Positions 34,013-45,890 of a stretch of 64,000 nt of DNA are shown here, piece by piece. Each line of letters starts with the position of its first letter. Position 1 is the stretch's first letter. The stretch lies in contig NZ_RAWG01000006.1 of assembly GCF_003611735.1 (NCBI RefSeq), forward strand, positions 16,513 to 80,512, in the 5' to 3' direction. The stretch is from Corallococcus sicarius (GTDB lineage Bacteria; Myxococcota; Myxococcia; Myxococcales; Myxococcaceae). The notes below the pieces were generated by a model. That model saw nothing but the letters and a program-made list of their open reading frames with translations. It was not told where the DNA came from and searched no databases. A program made the translations under genes and the position numbers.

Positions 34013-34118
34013 GGAAGCCCCCCCGACCCTGGCACGTGAGGGAGCACCCGGGCGGGCGAGCCCCCGCCCACAGCAGCTTTCTTCCCTCGGGGCCGGGGTT
34101 GGGGGAAACACGTACACC

Positions 34119-35516
<1,398 letters not shown>

Positions 35517-35551
35517 CGCCGTCCGCCGAACCCGGGGGCAGGAACGACGAA

Positions 35552-35582
35552 GGGCACCGCGGGCGTACGGCCCACGGTGCCC
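35552..35582. terminator. Bidirectional hairpin between sthA and ahcY
   Basis: GGGCACCG (35552-35559) pairs with CGGTGCCC (35575-35582) between two convergent stop codons. No long T-run is present on either side. Confidence 0.5.
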
Positions 35583-35604
35583 CGGGTGTCACGGACGCCC
35601 GCGC

Positions 35605-37035
<1,431 letters not shown>

Positions 37036-37126
37036 GGAATGGCTCCGGGTCCAGGTGGCGCGCCGTCCTGGCGAGGAGGAGGTCAGACCTTCGGCCGGAC
37101 TCACCCTCGCAAGAAACGCGTACAGG

Positions 37127-37188
37127 TGAGCGCCGTTGGGTCATTCGGCTTCGAGCCTGGGGCCGGGAAGGCCTCGCAACGCTCCTCG
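37127..37188 (-). ncRNA. S-adenosylhomocysteine (SAH) riboswitch
   Basis: Read on the minus strand, the leader contains CGAGGAGCGTTGCGAGGC, then CCAGGCTCG, then CAACGGCGCTCA. These are the three conserved blocks of the SAH riboswitch in the right order. GAGCG and TTG of the first block can pair with CGCTC and CAA of the last, and CGAG with CTCG of the middle block. The element lies about 90 bases before ahcY, its usual partner, and in known cases turns expression on when SAH is bound. The rest of the 292-base gap holds no gene. Confidence 0.88.
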
Positions 37189-37327
37189 AAGTCGCCTTGC
37201 AAACTACGGCAAGGCGCTCCGGATTTCAAAGGGAGATTGCCGGCCCGGGCCCGGCCGGCGGTCGCATGGAGGGGGATACTGGAGGACATCCGCCCGTCCC
37301 CCTACCCGCCCCCACTTCGTGCCAGCG

Positions 37328-37627
37328 CTACCGGCAGGTGGAGAAGACGACGTCTTCGTAGTACCCGGTCGTGATCCCGTAGCGCTCGCCGCCACCGGTG
37401 GTGCAGCCGCAGTTCTGCCGGCCGACGATGGTCGTCATGGAGGAGTCACTGTAGAAGTAGCGGGTGGAGATGCTCCGCCCGTTGCAGAGCCTCCAGGCCT
37501 GCGCCGTCACCTCCGGCGCGGCGGCTTCAGACGCGGGTTCGAGGACTTCCTCTCCGGTGGGCGCGCCTCCACAGGCGGTGAGGAACAGGGCGGCGATGCA
37601 CGCCCCCAGGGCGCTCTTGCTCAGCAT
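37328..37627 (-). CDS. DUF6289-type small lipoprotein
   Basis: The 99-residue product has a lipoprotein signal (ACIAALFLTACGG) and a Cys-rich C-terminus with YFYSDSSMTTIVGRQNCGC and TTGGGERYGITTGYY, which matches the DUF6289 pattern found in many exported bacterial proteins. The four mature cysteines probably form two disulfides outside the cell. Function unknown. It lies on the same strand as ahcY but upstream of the riboswitch, so it is a separate unit, divergent from the P-type ATPase. Confidence 0.8.
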   Translation of the reverse strand: MLSKSALGACIAALFLTACGGAPTGEEVLEPASEAAAPEVTAQAWRLCNGRSISTRYFYSDSSMTTIVGRQNCGCTTGGGERYGITTGYYEDVVFSTCR

Positions 37628-37837
37628 GGGTGACTCCGCAGGTCGCGATGCGCGGGACAGTCCGCCCCATCCATCATTCCTGCCCTCACCTTGAAAAACC
37701 AGCCTTCCCGCCAAATCCAAATAAATCACAAACATCCAGCATGAACGCAGCCGGGCTTGCTGGCCGACGAGCCCAAGGCTGCCGTTCCAGGTCCCTGCGT
37801 CCGGGAGTGCCCAGCTTCCCTCCGGGGGAGACACGCC

Positions 37838-40639
37838 ATGCGCGAGCAGCCGGGCAATGAGGGTGAAGGCAGGCCCGTCGCGTGGCATGCCCTGCCGCCT
37901 GAAGCGGTGCTGGAGCAGTTGGAGAGCACGGGCACGGGTCTCACGGAGCAGGCGGCCGTGGAGCGCCTGGCCCGCCACGGCCCCAATGTGCTGCAGCGCG
38001 AGCGCGGCGACAGCGCGTGGAAGCTCTTGTGGCGGCAGATCAACAGCCCGCTCATCTGGGTGCTCATCGCCTCCGCCGCGCTGGCCATCCTCCTGGGCAA
38101 GGTGACGGACGGGCTGGTGGTGGCCGCCGTGGTGGTGCTCAACACGCTCATCGGCTTCGTGCAGGAGTACCGCGCGGGCAAGGCCATCCAGGCCCTGGGC
38201 CACATGGTGCCGGAGTCCACCACGGTGGTGCGCGACGGACGCCCGGTGGCCCTGCCCGCCTCCCGGCTGGTGCCGGGTGACGTCGTGCAGCTCGCGTCCG
38301 GTGACCGCGTGCCCGCGGACGTGCGCCTCCTCCACGCGCGCAACCTCCAGGTGGAGGAGGCCGCCCTCACCGGGGAGTCCGTCCCGTCCACCAAGCGCGT
38401 CGCGGCCGTGGCCCGGGACGCGGAGCTGGGGGACCGCGCGAGCCTCGCCTTCGGGGGCACCCTGGTGACGTCCGGCACGACGACGGCGGTCGTCGTCGCC
38501 ACGGGGAGCACCACCGAGCTGGGCCGCATCTCCCACTTGATGGAGCAGGCCACCGACCTGAGCACGCCGCTCACGCGCGAGCTGGCGCGGCTGGGCCGCA
38601 TCATCACGGCGGGCATCGTCCTGCTGTCCGCCGTGCTGCTCGGCGTGGGGATGGTGCGCGGGTATGCGTTCAGCGACGCCGTGATGGTGGCCGTCACCCT
38701 GGCGGTGGCCGCCATCCCGGAAGGCCTGCCCGCCATCGTCACCATCGCGCTGGCCATTGGCGTGCAACGCATGGCGGCCCGCCGCGCCGTCATCCGCAAG
38801 CTGCCCGCGGTGGAGACGCTGGGCAGCACCACCGTCATCTGCACGGACAAGACGGGCACCCTCACCCGCAATGAGATGACCGTGCGCGCGCTGTGGACGC
38901 GGGACGGGCGCTACGAGCTCACCGGCGTGGGCCACGCCCCCGAAGGCCAGCTCCTGTGGGGCGGCAAGCCCACCGACGCGCCTCCCGAGGACGTCATCTG
39001 CCTGCTGCGCGCGGGCGTGCTCTGCAACGAAGCCAGCCTGCTGGCCGGCTCCGGGCAGGACGGCGCCGGACGCTGGCGATTGACGGGGGACCCGACCGAG
39101 GGCGCGCTGCTCGTCGCCGCGGAGAAGGTGGGGCTGGGCGTGGCCGACGTGCGCAAGCGCCGCCCCCGCCTGGACGCCATCCCCTTCGAGTCGGAGCAGC
39201 AGTTCATGGCCACGCTCCACGCGGACGGTCCGGAGAACCGGGACCTGTTCCTCAAGGGCGCCCCGGAGGTCGTGCTGCGCCGCTGCGTGCCGGAGACAGG
39301 AGGAGACGCCGTGCTGGCGGAGGTGGAGCGCATGGCCCGGCAGGGGATGCGCGTGCTCGCGGTCGCGCGCAAGGACGCGCCCGGGGCCACGGCCCTCCAG
39401 GCGGAGGACGTGGAGGACGGCTTCACGCTGCTGGGCCTGCAGGGGATGATCGACCCGCCTCGCGAGGAGGCCGTGGCCGCGGTGAAGGGCTGCCACAGCG
39501 CGGGCATCCACGTGAAGATGATGACCGGCGACCACCTGGCCACGGCGGAGGCCATCGGGCTCCAGCTGGGCATCCACTCGGCGGAGCGTCCGGGCCTCAC
39601 GGGCGCGCGCCTGTCCGCGCTGGACGACGCGGCGCTCCTCCAGGCGGTGAAGGACACGAACGTGTTCGCGCGCGTGGCCCCTGAACACAAGCTGCGCCTG
39701 GTGCGGGCGCTCCAGGCGGAGGGCCACGTGGTGGCGATGACGGGCGACGGCGTCAACGACGCCCCCGCGCTCAAGCAGGCGAACATCGGCGTGGCCATGG
39801 GCATCACCGGCACGGCGGTGTCCCGCGAGGCGGCGGACCTGGTGCTGACGGATGACAACTTCGCCACCATCGTCTCCGCCGTGGAGGAGGGCCGCCGCGT
39901 CTACGACAACCTCATCAAGTCCCTGGCCTTCGTGCTGCCCACCAACCTGGGGCTCGCCCTCATCCTCATGGCGGCCGTGGCCTTCTTCCCCATCCAGGAG
40001 GCTGCGGGTGTGCACGCGCCGCTGATGGCCATGCGGCCCACGCAGCTCTTGTGGATCAACCTGGTGGCCACCGTCACGCTGGCGCTGCCCCTGGCCTTCG
40101 AGGCCCGTGAGCGCCACGTCATGAGCCGCCCGCCCCGCGCCCCCGACGCCCCGGTGCTCAACCGCTTCGTGATGATGCGCACCGGCCTCGTCGCGCTCCT
40201 GATGGCGGCGGGCGCCATTGGCCTGTTCCTCTGGGAGTTCACGCGCGAGGGCCCCGGCCGGGACGCGTCGGGCCCCGGGCGGCTGGCCGAGGCGCAGACG
40301 ATGGCGGTCAACACCGTCATCAGCTTCCAGATCTTCTACCTGTGGCTGTGCCGCACCCTGATGGGCTCGATGCGGGAGGTGGGGCTGTGGGGCAACCGCA
40401 CCGTGTTCGTGGGCATCGCGACGCTGGTTCTGCTACAGGCCGCGTTCATGTACGTGCCCTTCTTCCAGCGCATCTTCGGCTCCGCGCCCCTGTCCGCCGG
40501 GGACATCGCCCGCTCGGTGCTGGCCGGCGCGGTGGTGCTGCCCATCGTGGGGCTGGAGAAGTGGCTGCGCTCGCGGGGCGGAAGGCGCCACGGGGGCATG
40601 ACTCCCTTCCACCCCTCACCGACCTGGACGTCGCCATGA
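37838..40639 (+). CDS. Cation-transporting P-type ATPase (P2A, calcium-type)
   Basis: The 933-residue pump has an N-terminal cation ATPase segment and the LTGES actuator motif. The fourth membrane helix is VAAIPEGLPAIVTI, with the Glu and Pro of Ca2+/Mn2+-type pumps, and the phosphorylation motif is CTDKTGTLT. KGAPE in the nucleotide domain and TGDGVNDAPALK in the hinge are also present. About ten membrane segments are visible. The metal is most likely calcium or manganese. GGGGGAG precedes the ATG at 37838. The stop overlaps the next ATG (ATGA), so it is coupled to a universal stress protein. Confidence 0.92.
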   Translation: MREQPGNEGEGRPVAWHALPPEAVLEQLESTGTGLTEQAAVERLARHGPNVLQRERGDSAWKLLWRQINSPLIWVLIASAALAILLGKVTDGLVVAAVVVLNTLIGFVQEYRAGKAIQALGHMVPESTTVVRDGRPVALPASRLVPGDVVQLASGDRVPADVRLLHARNLQVEEAALTGESVPSTKRVAAVARDAELGDRASLAFGGTLVTSGTTTAVVVATGSTTELGRISHLMEQATDLSTPLTRELARLGRIITAGIVLLSAVLLGVGMVRGYAFSDAVMVAVTLAVAAIPEGLPAIVTIALAIGVQRMAARRAVIRKLPAVETLGSTTVICTDKTGTLTRNEMTVRALWTRDGRYELTGVGHAPEGQLLWGGKPTDAPPEDVICLLRAGVLCNEASLLAGSGQDGAGRWRLTGDPTEGALLVAAEKVGLGVADVRKRRPRLDAIPFESEQQFMATLHADGPENRDLFLKGAPEVVLRRCVPETGGDAVLAEVERMARQGMRVLAVARKDAPGATALQAEDVEDGFTLLGLQGMIDPPREEAVAAVKGCHSAGIHVKMMTGDHLATAEAIGLQLGIHSAERPGLTGARLSALDDAALLQAVKDTNVFARVAPEHKLRLVRALQAEGHVVAMTGDGVNDAPALKQANIGVAMGITGTAVSREAADLVLTDDNFATIVSAVEEGRRVYDNLIKSLAFVLPTNLGLALILMAAVAFFPIQEAAGVHAPLMAMRPTQLLWINLVATVTLALPLAFEARERHVMSRPPRAPDAPVLNRFVMMRTGLVALLMAAGAIGLFLWEFTREGPGRDASGPGRLAEAQTMAVNTVISFQIFYLWLCRTLMGSMREVGLWGNRTVFVGIATLVLLQAAFMYVPFFQRIFGSAPLSAGDIARSVLAGAVVLPIVGLEKWLRSRGGRRHGGMTPFHPSPTWTSP

Positions 40640-41934
40640 CCATTGTCTGTGCCACCCATTTTTCCGACGCCTCCCTGCGCGCTTGTGAAACGGCGGCCCA
40701 CCTCGCGAAACGGATGGAGGTCCCGCTCTGCCTGGTCCACGTGCTGCCGGGCAACGTGGCGCGCATCTTCGGTCAGGCCGTCTGGGATGCCGGCGAAGCC
40801 GCGCTCCAGGATGAAGCCCGGCGCCTGGAGGCGCTGTGCGGTGTGAAGGCGGAGCGCGTCCTGCTGACGGGGGAGCCGGAGACGGCCCTGGCCGAGTTCG
40901 CGGTGAAGCGCGGTGCGCGGCTGGTGGTGGCCGCCGCGCCGCGCGAGGAGACCCCCTTCCTGGGCCTGGGGGGCACGGTGGACCGGATGGCCCAGGCGCT
41001 GGAGGTGCCCTTCCTGGTGGTCCGGGAAGGCACCGCGCTGGAGGCCTGGGCGCGCGGCGAGCGCCCCCTGCGGGTGATGCTGGGGGTGGACCGCTCGCGG
41101 CCCTTCGAGGTCGCGCGGGACTGGGTGAAGACCCTGGCGAAGTGCGGGCCGCTGGAGGTGGTGGGCGGCCGCGTCTTCTGGGTGTCCGAGGAGGCGAACC
41201 GGCTGGGGCTGGAGCACCCGCACAGCTACAAGGACGTGTCTCCGGAGCTGCGCGAGGCCTTGGAGCACGAGGTGTACACGCTGCTGGAGCCGCTGCGCTC
41301 GGCGGGCCTGCCGGTCCGCACGCGCCTGGAGCCGGGCCTGGGCCGCGTCGCGGATCACCTGGTCGCGCTGGCCTCCGAAGAGAAGGCCGACCTGCTGGTG
41401 GTGGGCACGCATCACCGCAAGGCGCTGGCCCGGCTGTGGAGCGTGTCGCACCACGCGCGGCGGCTGGCCTCCATGTCGGTGGTGAGCGTACCGGTGCTCG
41501 CGGCCGAGCAGGTCCTGGAAGCAGAGCCGCCCCGGGTGCGCACGGTGCTGGCGACCACGGACTTCATGGAGCAGGGGGACCGCGCCATCGCCTATGCCTT
41601 CGCGCTGACGCCGCCCGGGGGCACGGTGCACCTGCTGCACGTCGAATCCGCGAAGGCCACCCCCGAGCAGCTCCAGGCGGCGCGACACCAGCTGGAGCTG
41701 CGCGTGCCCCGCACGGAGCATGACGGGAAGCACAAGGTGGAGCTGTCGGTGCTGACCGGGGATGACGTCGCGGGCGTCATCACCCAGGCCGCGGAACGGT
41801 ATGACGCGGACCTGCTCTGCCTGGGCACGCACGGCCGCGGCGGGGTGAGCCGGGTCGTGCTGGGCTCGGTGGCCCAGCAGGTGATGGCGCGCACCGACCG
41901 GCCCACCGTGACGGTGCGCATGCCCCGCGCGTAA
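40636..41934 (+). CDS. Triple universal stress protein
   Basis: The 432-residue protein is built from three UspA-like domains at about residues 1-130, 145-290 and 305-432. Only the last has an intact ATP loop (GTHGRGGVSRVVLGSVAQQV), while the middle one has a decayed GTHHRKALARLWSVSHHAR. Single or double domains are more usual, so the triple form is uncommon. The ATG overlaps the stop of the P-type ATPase gene. The tight coupling suggests control of, or co-response with, cation export, but a direct interaction is inferred. Confidence 0.87.
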   Translation: MTIVCATHFSDASLRACETAAHLAKRMEVPLCLVHVLPGNVARIFGQAVWDAGEAALQDEARRLEALCGVKAERVLLTGEPETALAEFAVKRGARLVVAAAPREETPFLGLGGTVDRMAQALEVPFLVVREGTALEAWARGERPLRVMLGVDRSRPFEVARDWVKTLAKCGPLEVVGGRVFWVSEEANRLGLEHPHSYKDVSPELREALEHEVYTLLEPLRSAGLPVRTRLEPGLGRVADHLVALASEEKADLLVVGTHHRKALARLWSVSHHARRLASMSVVSVPVLAAEQVLEAEPPRVRTVLATTDFMEQGDRAIAYAFALTPPGGTVHLLHVESAKATPEQLQAARHQLELRVPRTEHDGKHKVELSVLTGDDVAGVITQAAERYDADLLCLGTHGRGGVSRVVLGSVAQQVMARTDRPTVTVRMPRA

Positions 41935-42030
41935 GCGCCCTGTTTCCCACCCCGGCCGGAATATGCGCGCCGGCCGGCGTAATCACCTCCGATGGCGGCA
42001 TTTACGCCCGCCCTTTTTCGAGGTGACCCC

Positions 42031-43332
42031 ATGGCGTTTTCCCTGTTTCGCCTTCCGCGGCTGCTTCCGCTCCTGGCCACCTCCCTGCTGGCGGCCTGTG
42101 GCGGTGGAGACGACGGCCCCGGCGAGGACCCCGGGCCCGGCGGCGCCTGCGTGCGGGACATCTCCGGCAAGCTGGGCAGCACGACGAACTGGGCCCCCGG
42201 TGATGAGCGCTGCGTCTACGCGGTGACGGGCGTCGTGGAGGTGAGCGGCGCGCTGACGCTCGCTCCGGGCACGGTGGTCCGCTTCGGTCCCAACGCGGGG
42301 CTGCTCGTCACGGCGACGGGGTCGCTCAACGCGGTGGGCACGCCGGAGGCGCCCATCACCTTCACCGGGACGACGGCCACGCCGGGCTTCTGGAAGGGGC
42401 TCGCGTTCAAGTCCAACAACCCCGCCAACGTGCTGGAGCACGTGCTCATCTCCTACGCGGGCAGCGAGGACGCGTTCTGCTGTGACTTCTTCTACGGCCC
42501 CGGGGGCAGCGTGGACGCGCGCGCTGGCGTGGTGGTGGGCTCCCAGCAGGACACCGTCAGCCAGGTGCGCCTCACGCACACGACGGTGGAGAAGAGCGGC
42601 ACCATGGGCCTCTTCGCCTTCAACCGCGCGCGGCTGCCGGGCTTCTCGCAGAACATCTTCCGCGGCAACCTGGGCGCGCCCGTCACCGTGAGCCTGTCCA
42701 TCGTGGGCGCGCTCGACAGCGCGAGCATCTACTCCGGCAACAGCCCGGCCAACCCCGCGGCCAACGGCGACAACGTCGTCCACGTCCTGGGCGCGCCGGT
42801 CGCGGACTCCGGAGCGACGCAGACGATGCGCAAGCTGGACGTCCCCTACGGCATCTCCACCGGCCTGCCGGACACCACCATCTCCTACACCGGCGCGCTC
42901 ACCATCGAGCCGGGCACGCGGCTCCAGTTCGAGGCGCAGTCCGGCCTCCGCATCCAAGGCAATGGCTCGCTGGTGGCGCGGGGCACGGCGGCGGACCGCA
43001 TCGTCTTCACGGGGAGGACCGAGACGCCGGGCTACTGGAAGGGCCTCTCCTTCCGCTCCGCGGGCGGCAACAACGTCATCGCCTTCGCCGAGGTGCGCAA
43101 CGGCGGCTCGGACGACTTCTGCTGCGACTACTTCACGCGGGACGGGGACATCATCGCCAACATCTCCGTGGGCGGGGCGGTGGACTCCTCGGGCCTGGGC
43201 CGGCTCCAGCTCACCGACACCGTCATCTCGGGGAGCCCCGCGTATGGCGTCTACGTCTTCAAGAGCGCCACCTTCAGCGAGAGCGGCAACACGTACAGCG
43301 GCAACGCCCAGGGCCTGGGACGCGAAATCTGA
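42031..43332 (+). CDS. Secreted right-handed beta-helix lipoprotein
   Basis: The 433-residue protein has a lipoprotein signal (LLPLLATSLLAACGGG) and a Gly/Asp/Pro linker. Two similar halves of about 180 residues follow, each starting with a strand of the LTLAPGTVVRFGPNAGL or LTIEPGTRLQFEAQSGL type. Each half also has a TPGFWKGLAFKS- or TPGYWKGLSFRS-like segment and a paired-Cys motif, AFCCDFF or DFCCDYF. The repeats fit a right-handed beta-helix as in pectate-lyase-like or adhesin folds. GAGGTGACCCC before the ATG at 42031 decides the start. The doubled half is evidence of internal duplication. No active site is recognised. Confidence 0.8.
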   Translation: MAFSLFRLPRLLPLLATSLLAACGGGDDGPGEDPGPGGACVRDISGKLGSTTNWAPGDERCVYAVTGVVEVSGALTLAPGTVVRFGPNAGLLVTATGSLNAVGTPEAPITFTGTTATPGFWKGLAFKSNNPANVLEHVLISYAGSEDAFCCDFFYGPGGSVDARAGVVVGSQQDTVSQVRLTHTTVEKSGTMGLFAFNRARLPGFSQNIFRGNLGAPVTVSLSIVGALDSASIYSGNSPANPAANGDNVVHVLGAPVADSGATQTMRKLDVPYGISTGLPDTTISYTGALTIEPGTRLQFEAQSGLRIQGNGSLVARGTAADRIVFTGRTETPGYWKGLSFRSAGGNNVIAFAEVRNGGSDDFCCDYFTRDGDIIANISVGGAVDSSGLGRLQLTDTVISGSPAYGVYVFKSATFSESGNTYSGNAQGLGREI

Positions 43333-43357
43333 GGCGGTGCCTCCAACACCGCTTCAG

Positions 43358-43394
43358 CCGCCGCGCGCCGGCCCGGAAGGTCGGCGCGCGGCGG
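43358..43394. terminator. Perfect 13-bp GC hairpin
   Basis: CCGCCGCGCGCCG (43358-43370) pairs fully with CGGCGCGCGGCGG (43382-43394), 26 bases after the beta-helix gene. No T-run follows. The rest of the 218-base gap before the RraA-like gene holds no gene I can support. Confidence 0.6.
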
Positions 43395-43550
43395 TCGGGA
43401 GCACCGGCCTCGTGAGCCGCTGGTGCTCCATGTCCTGGAAGGAGTAGCACTGCGGGGCCGGGCAGCCTTCAGGGTCCACGCCGCCTTCCATCGGGTTCGG
43501 GAAGAGGTTGAGGGTTGCGTCTCCATGCAGGCCCTGCGCAGGCTGGGTTG

Positions 43551-44066
43551 ATGAGTGACTCACCCGACCCCGCCCCTGCCTCCGCGCTGAAGACCGCCGA
43601 CCTCTGCGACGCCCATGCGGGCACCGCGCACTTCCAGATCGCCGACTCCGGCTTCGTGGACTACGGCGGCCGCCGCGACTTCGCAGGTCCCATCAGCACC
43701 GTGCGGGCGCCCGAGGACAACTCGCTCGTGCGCAAGGCCTTGGAGGAGCCCGGCAGGGGCCGCGTGCTGGTGGTGGATGGCGGTGGCAGCCGCCGCTGCG
43801 CGCTCGTGGGGGACCAGCTCGCCGCGCTTGCGCAGAAGAACGGCTGGGCGGGCGTGGTGGTGAACGGCTGCATCCGCGACGCGGAGGAGGTGGGCCGCAC
43901 CGCCGTGGGCGTGAAGGCCTTGGGCACCCACCCGCTCAAGAGCGGCAAGCGCAACGAGGGCCAGCGCGACGTGGAGGTGCGCTTCGCGGGCGTGACCTTC
44001 CTGCCGGGCCATCACCTCTACGCGGACGCGGACGGCATCGTCACGTCGGCGAAGCCGCTGCGCTGA
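43551..44066 (+). CDS. rraA: RraA-like protein (RNase E regulator / HMG aldolase family)
   Basis: The 171-residue protein opens with KTADLCDAH and has FGGR-like and TVRAPEDN segments. It carries the family motifs VLVVDGGGSRRCALVGD and NGWAGVVVNGCIRD. The short, single-domain size matches RraA, which binds RNase E and limits mRNA decay. The same fold with the Gly/Arg/Asp set also gives 4-hydroxy-4-methyl-2-oxoglutarate aldolase activity, so the two activities cannot be told apart here. The ATG at 43551 is chosen over 43515 because the family N-terminus begins there. Confidence 0.85.
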   Translation: MSDSPDPAPASALKTADLCDAHAGTAHFQIADSGFVDYGGRRDFAGPISTVRAPEDNSLVRKALEEPGRGRVLVVDGGGSRRCALVGDQLAALAQKNGWAGVVVNGCIRDAEEVGRTAVGVKALGTHPLKSGKRNEGQRDVEVRFAGVTFLPGHHLYADADGIVTSAKPLR

Positions 44067-44201
44067 GGCGGTCCGCCTGGGACGGGTGCTCGGCGCGAGT
44101 CGCGGTAGGAGGGGGCGGTACATCCGGGCCCACCACGCGCCCCGGCTGGGATTGAGGCTGCTGACCACGGAGCCCGCCGGCGTCTGACCCAAGCGCGGGC
44201 C

Positions 44202-45134
44202 TCACCCCACCGCGAGCCCCCGGGGCACGGTGGCTTCGAGCGCGGCGAGGAGGCGGGAAGCGGCGTCCCCGACTTCCTTCCTCCACGCCATCCGCCAGGG
44301 CCGCCGCAGGGGGCCTGACGCCAGCCGCTTCGTGACGAGACCGCCCTTCGCCAGGTGCGGGGTGGTGATCCACTCGGAGATGACCGCGACGCCCAGGCCC
44401 GCGCGGGCCACGTCGAGGATGGCCTCGGTGAGCGGCAGCCGCTCCAACTTGAGGCGGGGCCGCTCGCGGCCGAACACCTGCGTCAGGAACCAGTGCGACT
44501 CCGCCGGAGGAGTCAGTCCGGTGAGGAGCGTGCACCCGCGGAGGTCCTCGCGCGTCAGCGCCCTGCGGGACGCGAGCGGGTGTGACGCGGCCATCACGAA
44601 GACAATCTCATCCGCGAAGAGCGGCCGCGCTTCAAGCCCGTTGCGAGGAGGGACGGACGCCGTCGTGATGAGCGCCACGTCCAGCTCCCCCGCGAGGAGA
44701 CCCTGGACCGGGGCCTGGGTGTGCTCCACCGACAGCGACAGGTCGAGGCCCGGCAGGCTCTTGCGCAGCGTCACCAACGCGGACGGCAGCCAGTGGTAGG
44801 CCGTGTAGCACTCGCACACGAGCCGCAGGCGCACGGACGGCGCCACGGGCGCGCGCACGCGGTGCTCCAGGTCGCCCAGCTCCACCAGGAGCCGGGTCGC
44901 GCCCGTCACCAGCTCCTGTCCCGCCGCGGTGGCCACGAGCCCGCGAGGCGTCCGCTCGAAGAGGCGCGCTCCCAGGCGCTCCTCCGCGGAGAGCAGCGCG
45001 CGGCTCACCGCTGGCTGCGTGAGGTGCAGGACGGCCGCGGCCTTCGCCGTGGTGCCCGCGGAGGCCAGGGCCAGCACCACGCGCAGGTCGCGCACGTCGA
45101 GGCGGGTGGCCGGTGGAGGGGCGATGTCTTCCAT
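44202..45134 (-). CDS. LysR-family regulator of divergent GST gene
   Basis: The 310-residue protein has an N-terminal LysR winged helix (DLRVVLALASAGTTAKAAAV, then QPAVSRALLSAEERLGARLF) and a periplasmic-binding-like effector domain. It lies back to back with a glutathione S-transferase gene and a perfect GATGCG-N5-CGCATC palindrome sits in the gap. The effector is unknown; the pairing suggests control of detoxification. Confidence 0.9.
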   Translation of the reverse strand: MEDIAPPPATRLDVRDLRVVLALASAGTTAKAAAVLHLTQPAVSRALLSAEERLGARLFERTPRGLVATAAGQELVTGATRLLVELGDLEHRVRAPVAPSVRLRLVCECYTAYHWLPSALVTLRKSLPGLDLSLSVEHTQAPVQGLLAGELDVALITTASVPPRNGLEARPLFADEIVFVMAASHPLASRRALTREDLRGCTLLTGLTPPAESHWFLTQVFGRERPRLKLERLPLTEAILDVARAGLGVAVISEWITTPHLAKGGLVTKRLASGPLRRPWRMAWRKEVGDAASRLLAALEATVPRGLAVG

Positions 45135-45153
45135 GCATCGAGTCTATGTCAAC

Positions 45154-45170
45154 GATGCGTTGGACGCATC
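45154..45170. promoter_or_regulatory. LysR operator candidate between lysR-type gene and GST
   Basis: GATGCG-TTGGA-CGCATC is a perfect 6+6 inverted repeat in the 107-base gap between the divergent genes, 20 bases from the LysR start. A related ATGCATCGAG sequence lies just before it. This is the usual arrangement of a LysR binding region. Confidence 0.6.
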
Positions 45171-45241
45171 CCCTTCGCGGATGGAGAGTGCCCTCCGTTG
45201 TCGCGAAGACCACCCGCTTCCATGTCCTGGAGGACCGTCCC

Positions 45242-45880
45242 ATGCAGCTCTACTTCTCCCCCCTCTCCTGCTCCGCCGCGACGCGCATGTGCTTCTACGA
45301 GGCCGGCACCGAGGCGACGTACATCGAGGTCGATTCGAAGACGAAGCGCACGCACGACGGGAAGAACTACCTGGAGGTGCACCCGCTCGGGCTCGTCCCC
45401 GCGCTGCGCACCGACGACGGGGACGTCCTCACGGAGAACGCCGCCATCCTGCAGTACGTGGCCCAGGCGCTGCCCCACGCGAACCTCGCGCCCACCGACC
45501 CGCGGGGCCGCGCGCGGCTCCAGCAGTGGCTGTCCTTCATCGGGACGGAGCTGCACAGGGGGACCTTCTCCCCGCTCCTCGACTCGGCGGGCACCGAAGG
45601 CGGGAGGGCCTATGCCCTGGCGAAGAGCACGCCCCGGCTCGCCTACGTGGAGCAGCACCTCACCGGGCGCGAGTTCCTCCTGGAGCGCTTCAGCGTCGCG
45701 GACGCGTACCTCGTCACCGTGCTGGGCTGGTGCGTGGCGACGCCCATCGAGCTGAAGAAGTGGCCCGCGCTCAGCGCCTACTTCGCGCGCCTGTCGGAGC
45801 GCCCTGGCGTCGCGAAGGCCTTCGCGGAGGAGCGCGGGATGTACATGGCCGAGCTCGAGAAGCGCAAGGCACGCCCGTAA
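45242..45880 (+). CDS. Glutathione S-transferase (GstA-like)
   Basis: The 212-residue protein has the thioredoxin-like N-terminal domain (MQLYFSPLSCSAATRMCFYE) with the beta-class-type Ser/Cys pair near residues 9-10 as the likely thiol site. VPALRTDDGDVLTENAAILQY binds glutathione. The C-terminal helical domain has a typical FSVADAYLVTVLGWC. The start at 45242 gives the usual length. It is divergent from a LysR gene and probably its target. Confidence 0.93.
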   Translation: MQLYFSPLSCSAATRMCFYEAGTEATYIEVDSKTKRTHDGKNYLEVHPLGLVPALRTDDGDVLTENAAILQYVAQALPHANLAPTDPRGRARLQQWLSFIGTELHRGTFSPLLDSAGTEGGRAYALAKSTPRLAYVEQHLTGREFLLERFSVADAYLVTVLGWCVATPIELKKWPALSAYFARLSERPGVAKAFAEERGMYMAELEKRKARP

Positions 45881-45890
45881 CAGCGGTGCG

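Noticed and set aside
37328..40117. 929-codon open frame on the minus strand across the P-type ATPase
   Set aside because: Only the last 99 codons are a real gene (the DUF6289-type lipoprotein). The rest is Arg/His-rich antisense of a strong P-type ATPase, an artefact of GC-rich DNA.
41935..42030. CCGGCCGG repeats as a terminator after the universal stress gene
   Set aside because: Stem is short with a long loop, and the T-run belongs to the ribosome-binding region of the next gene; not convincing.
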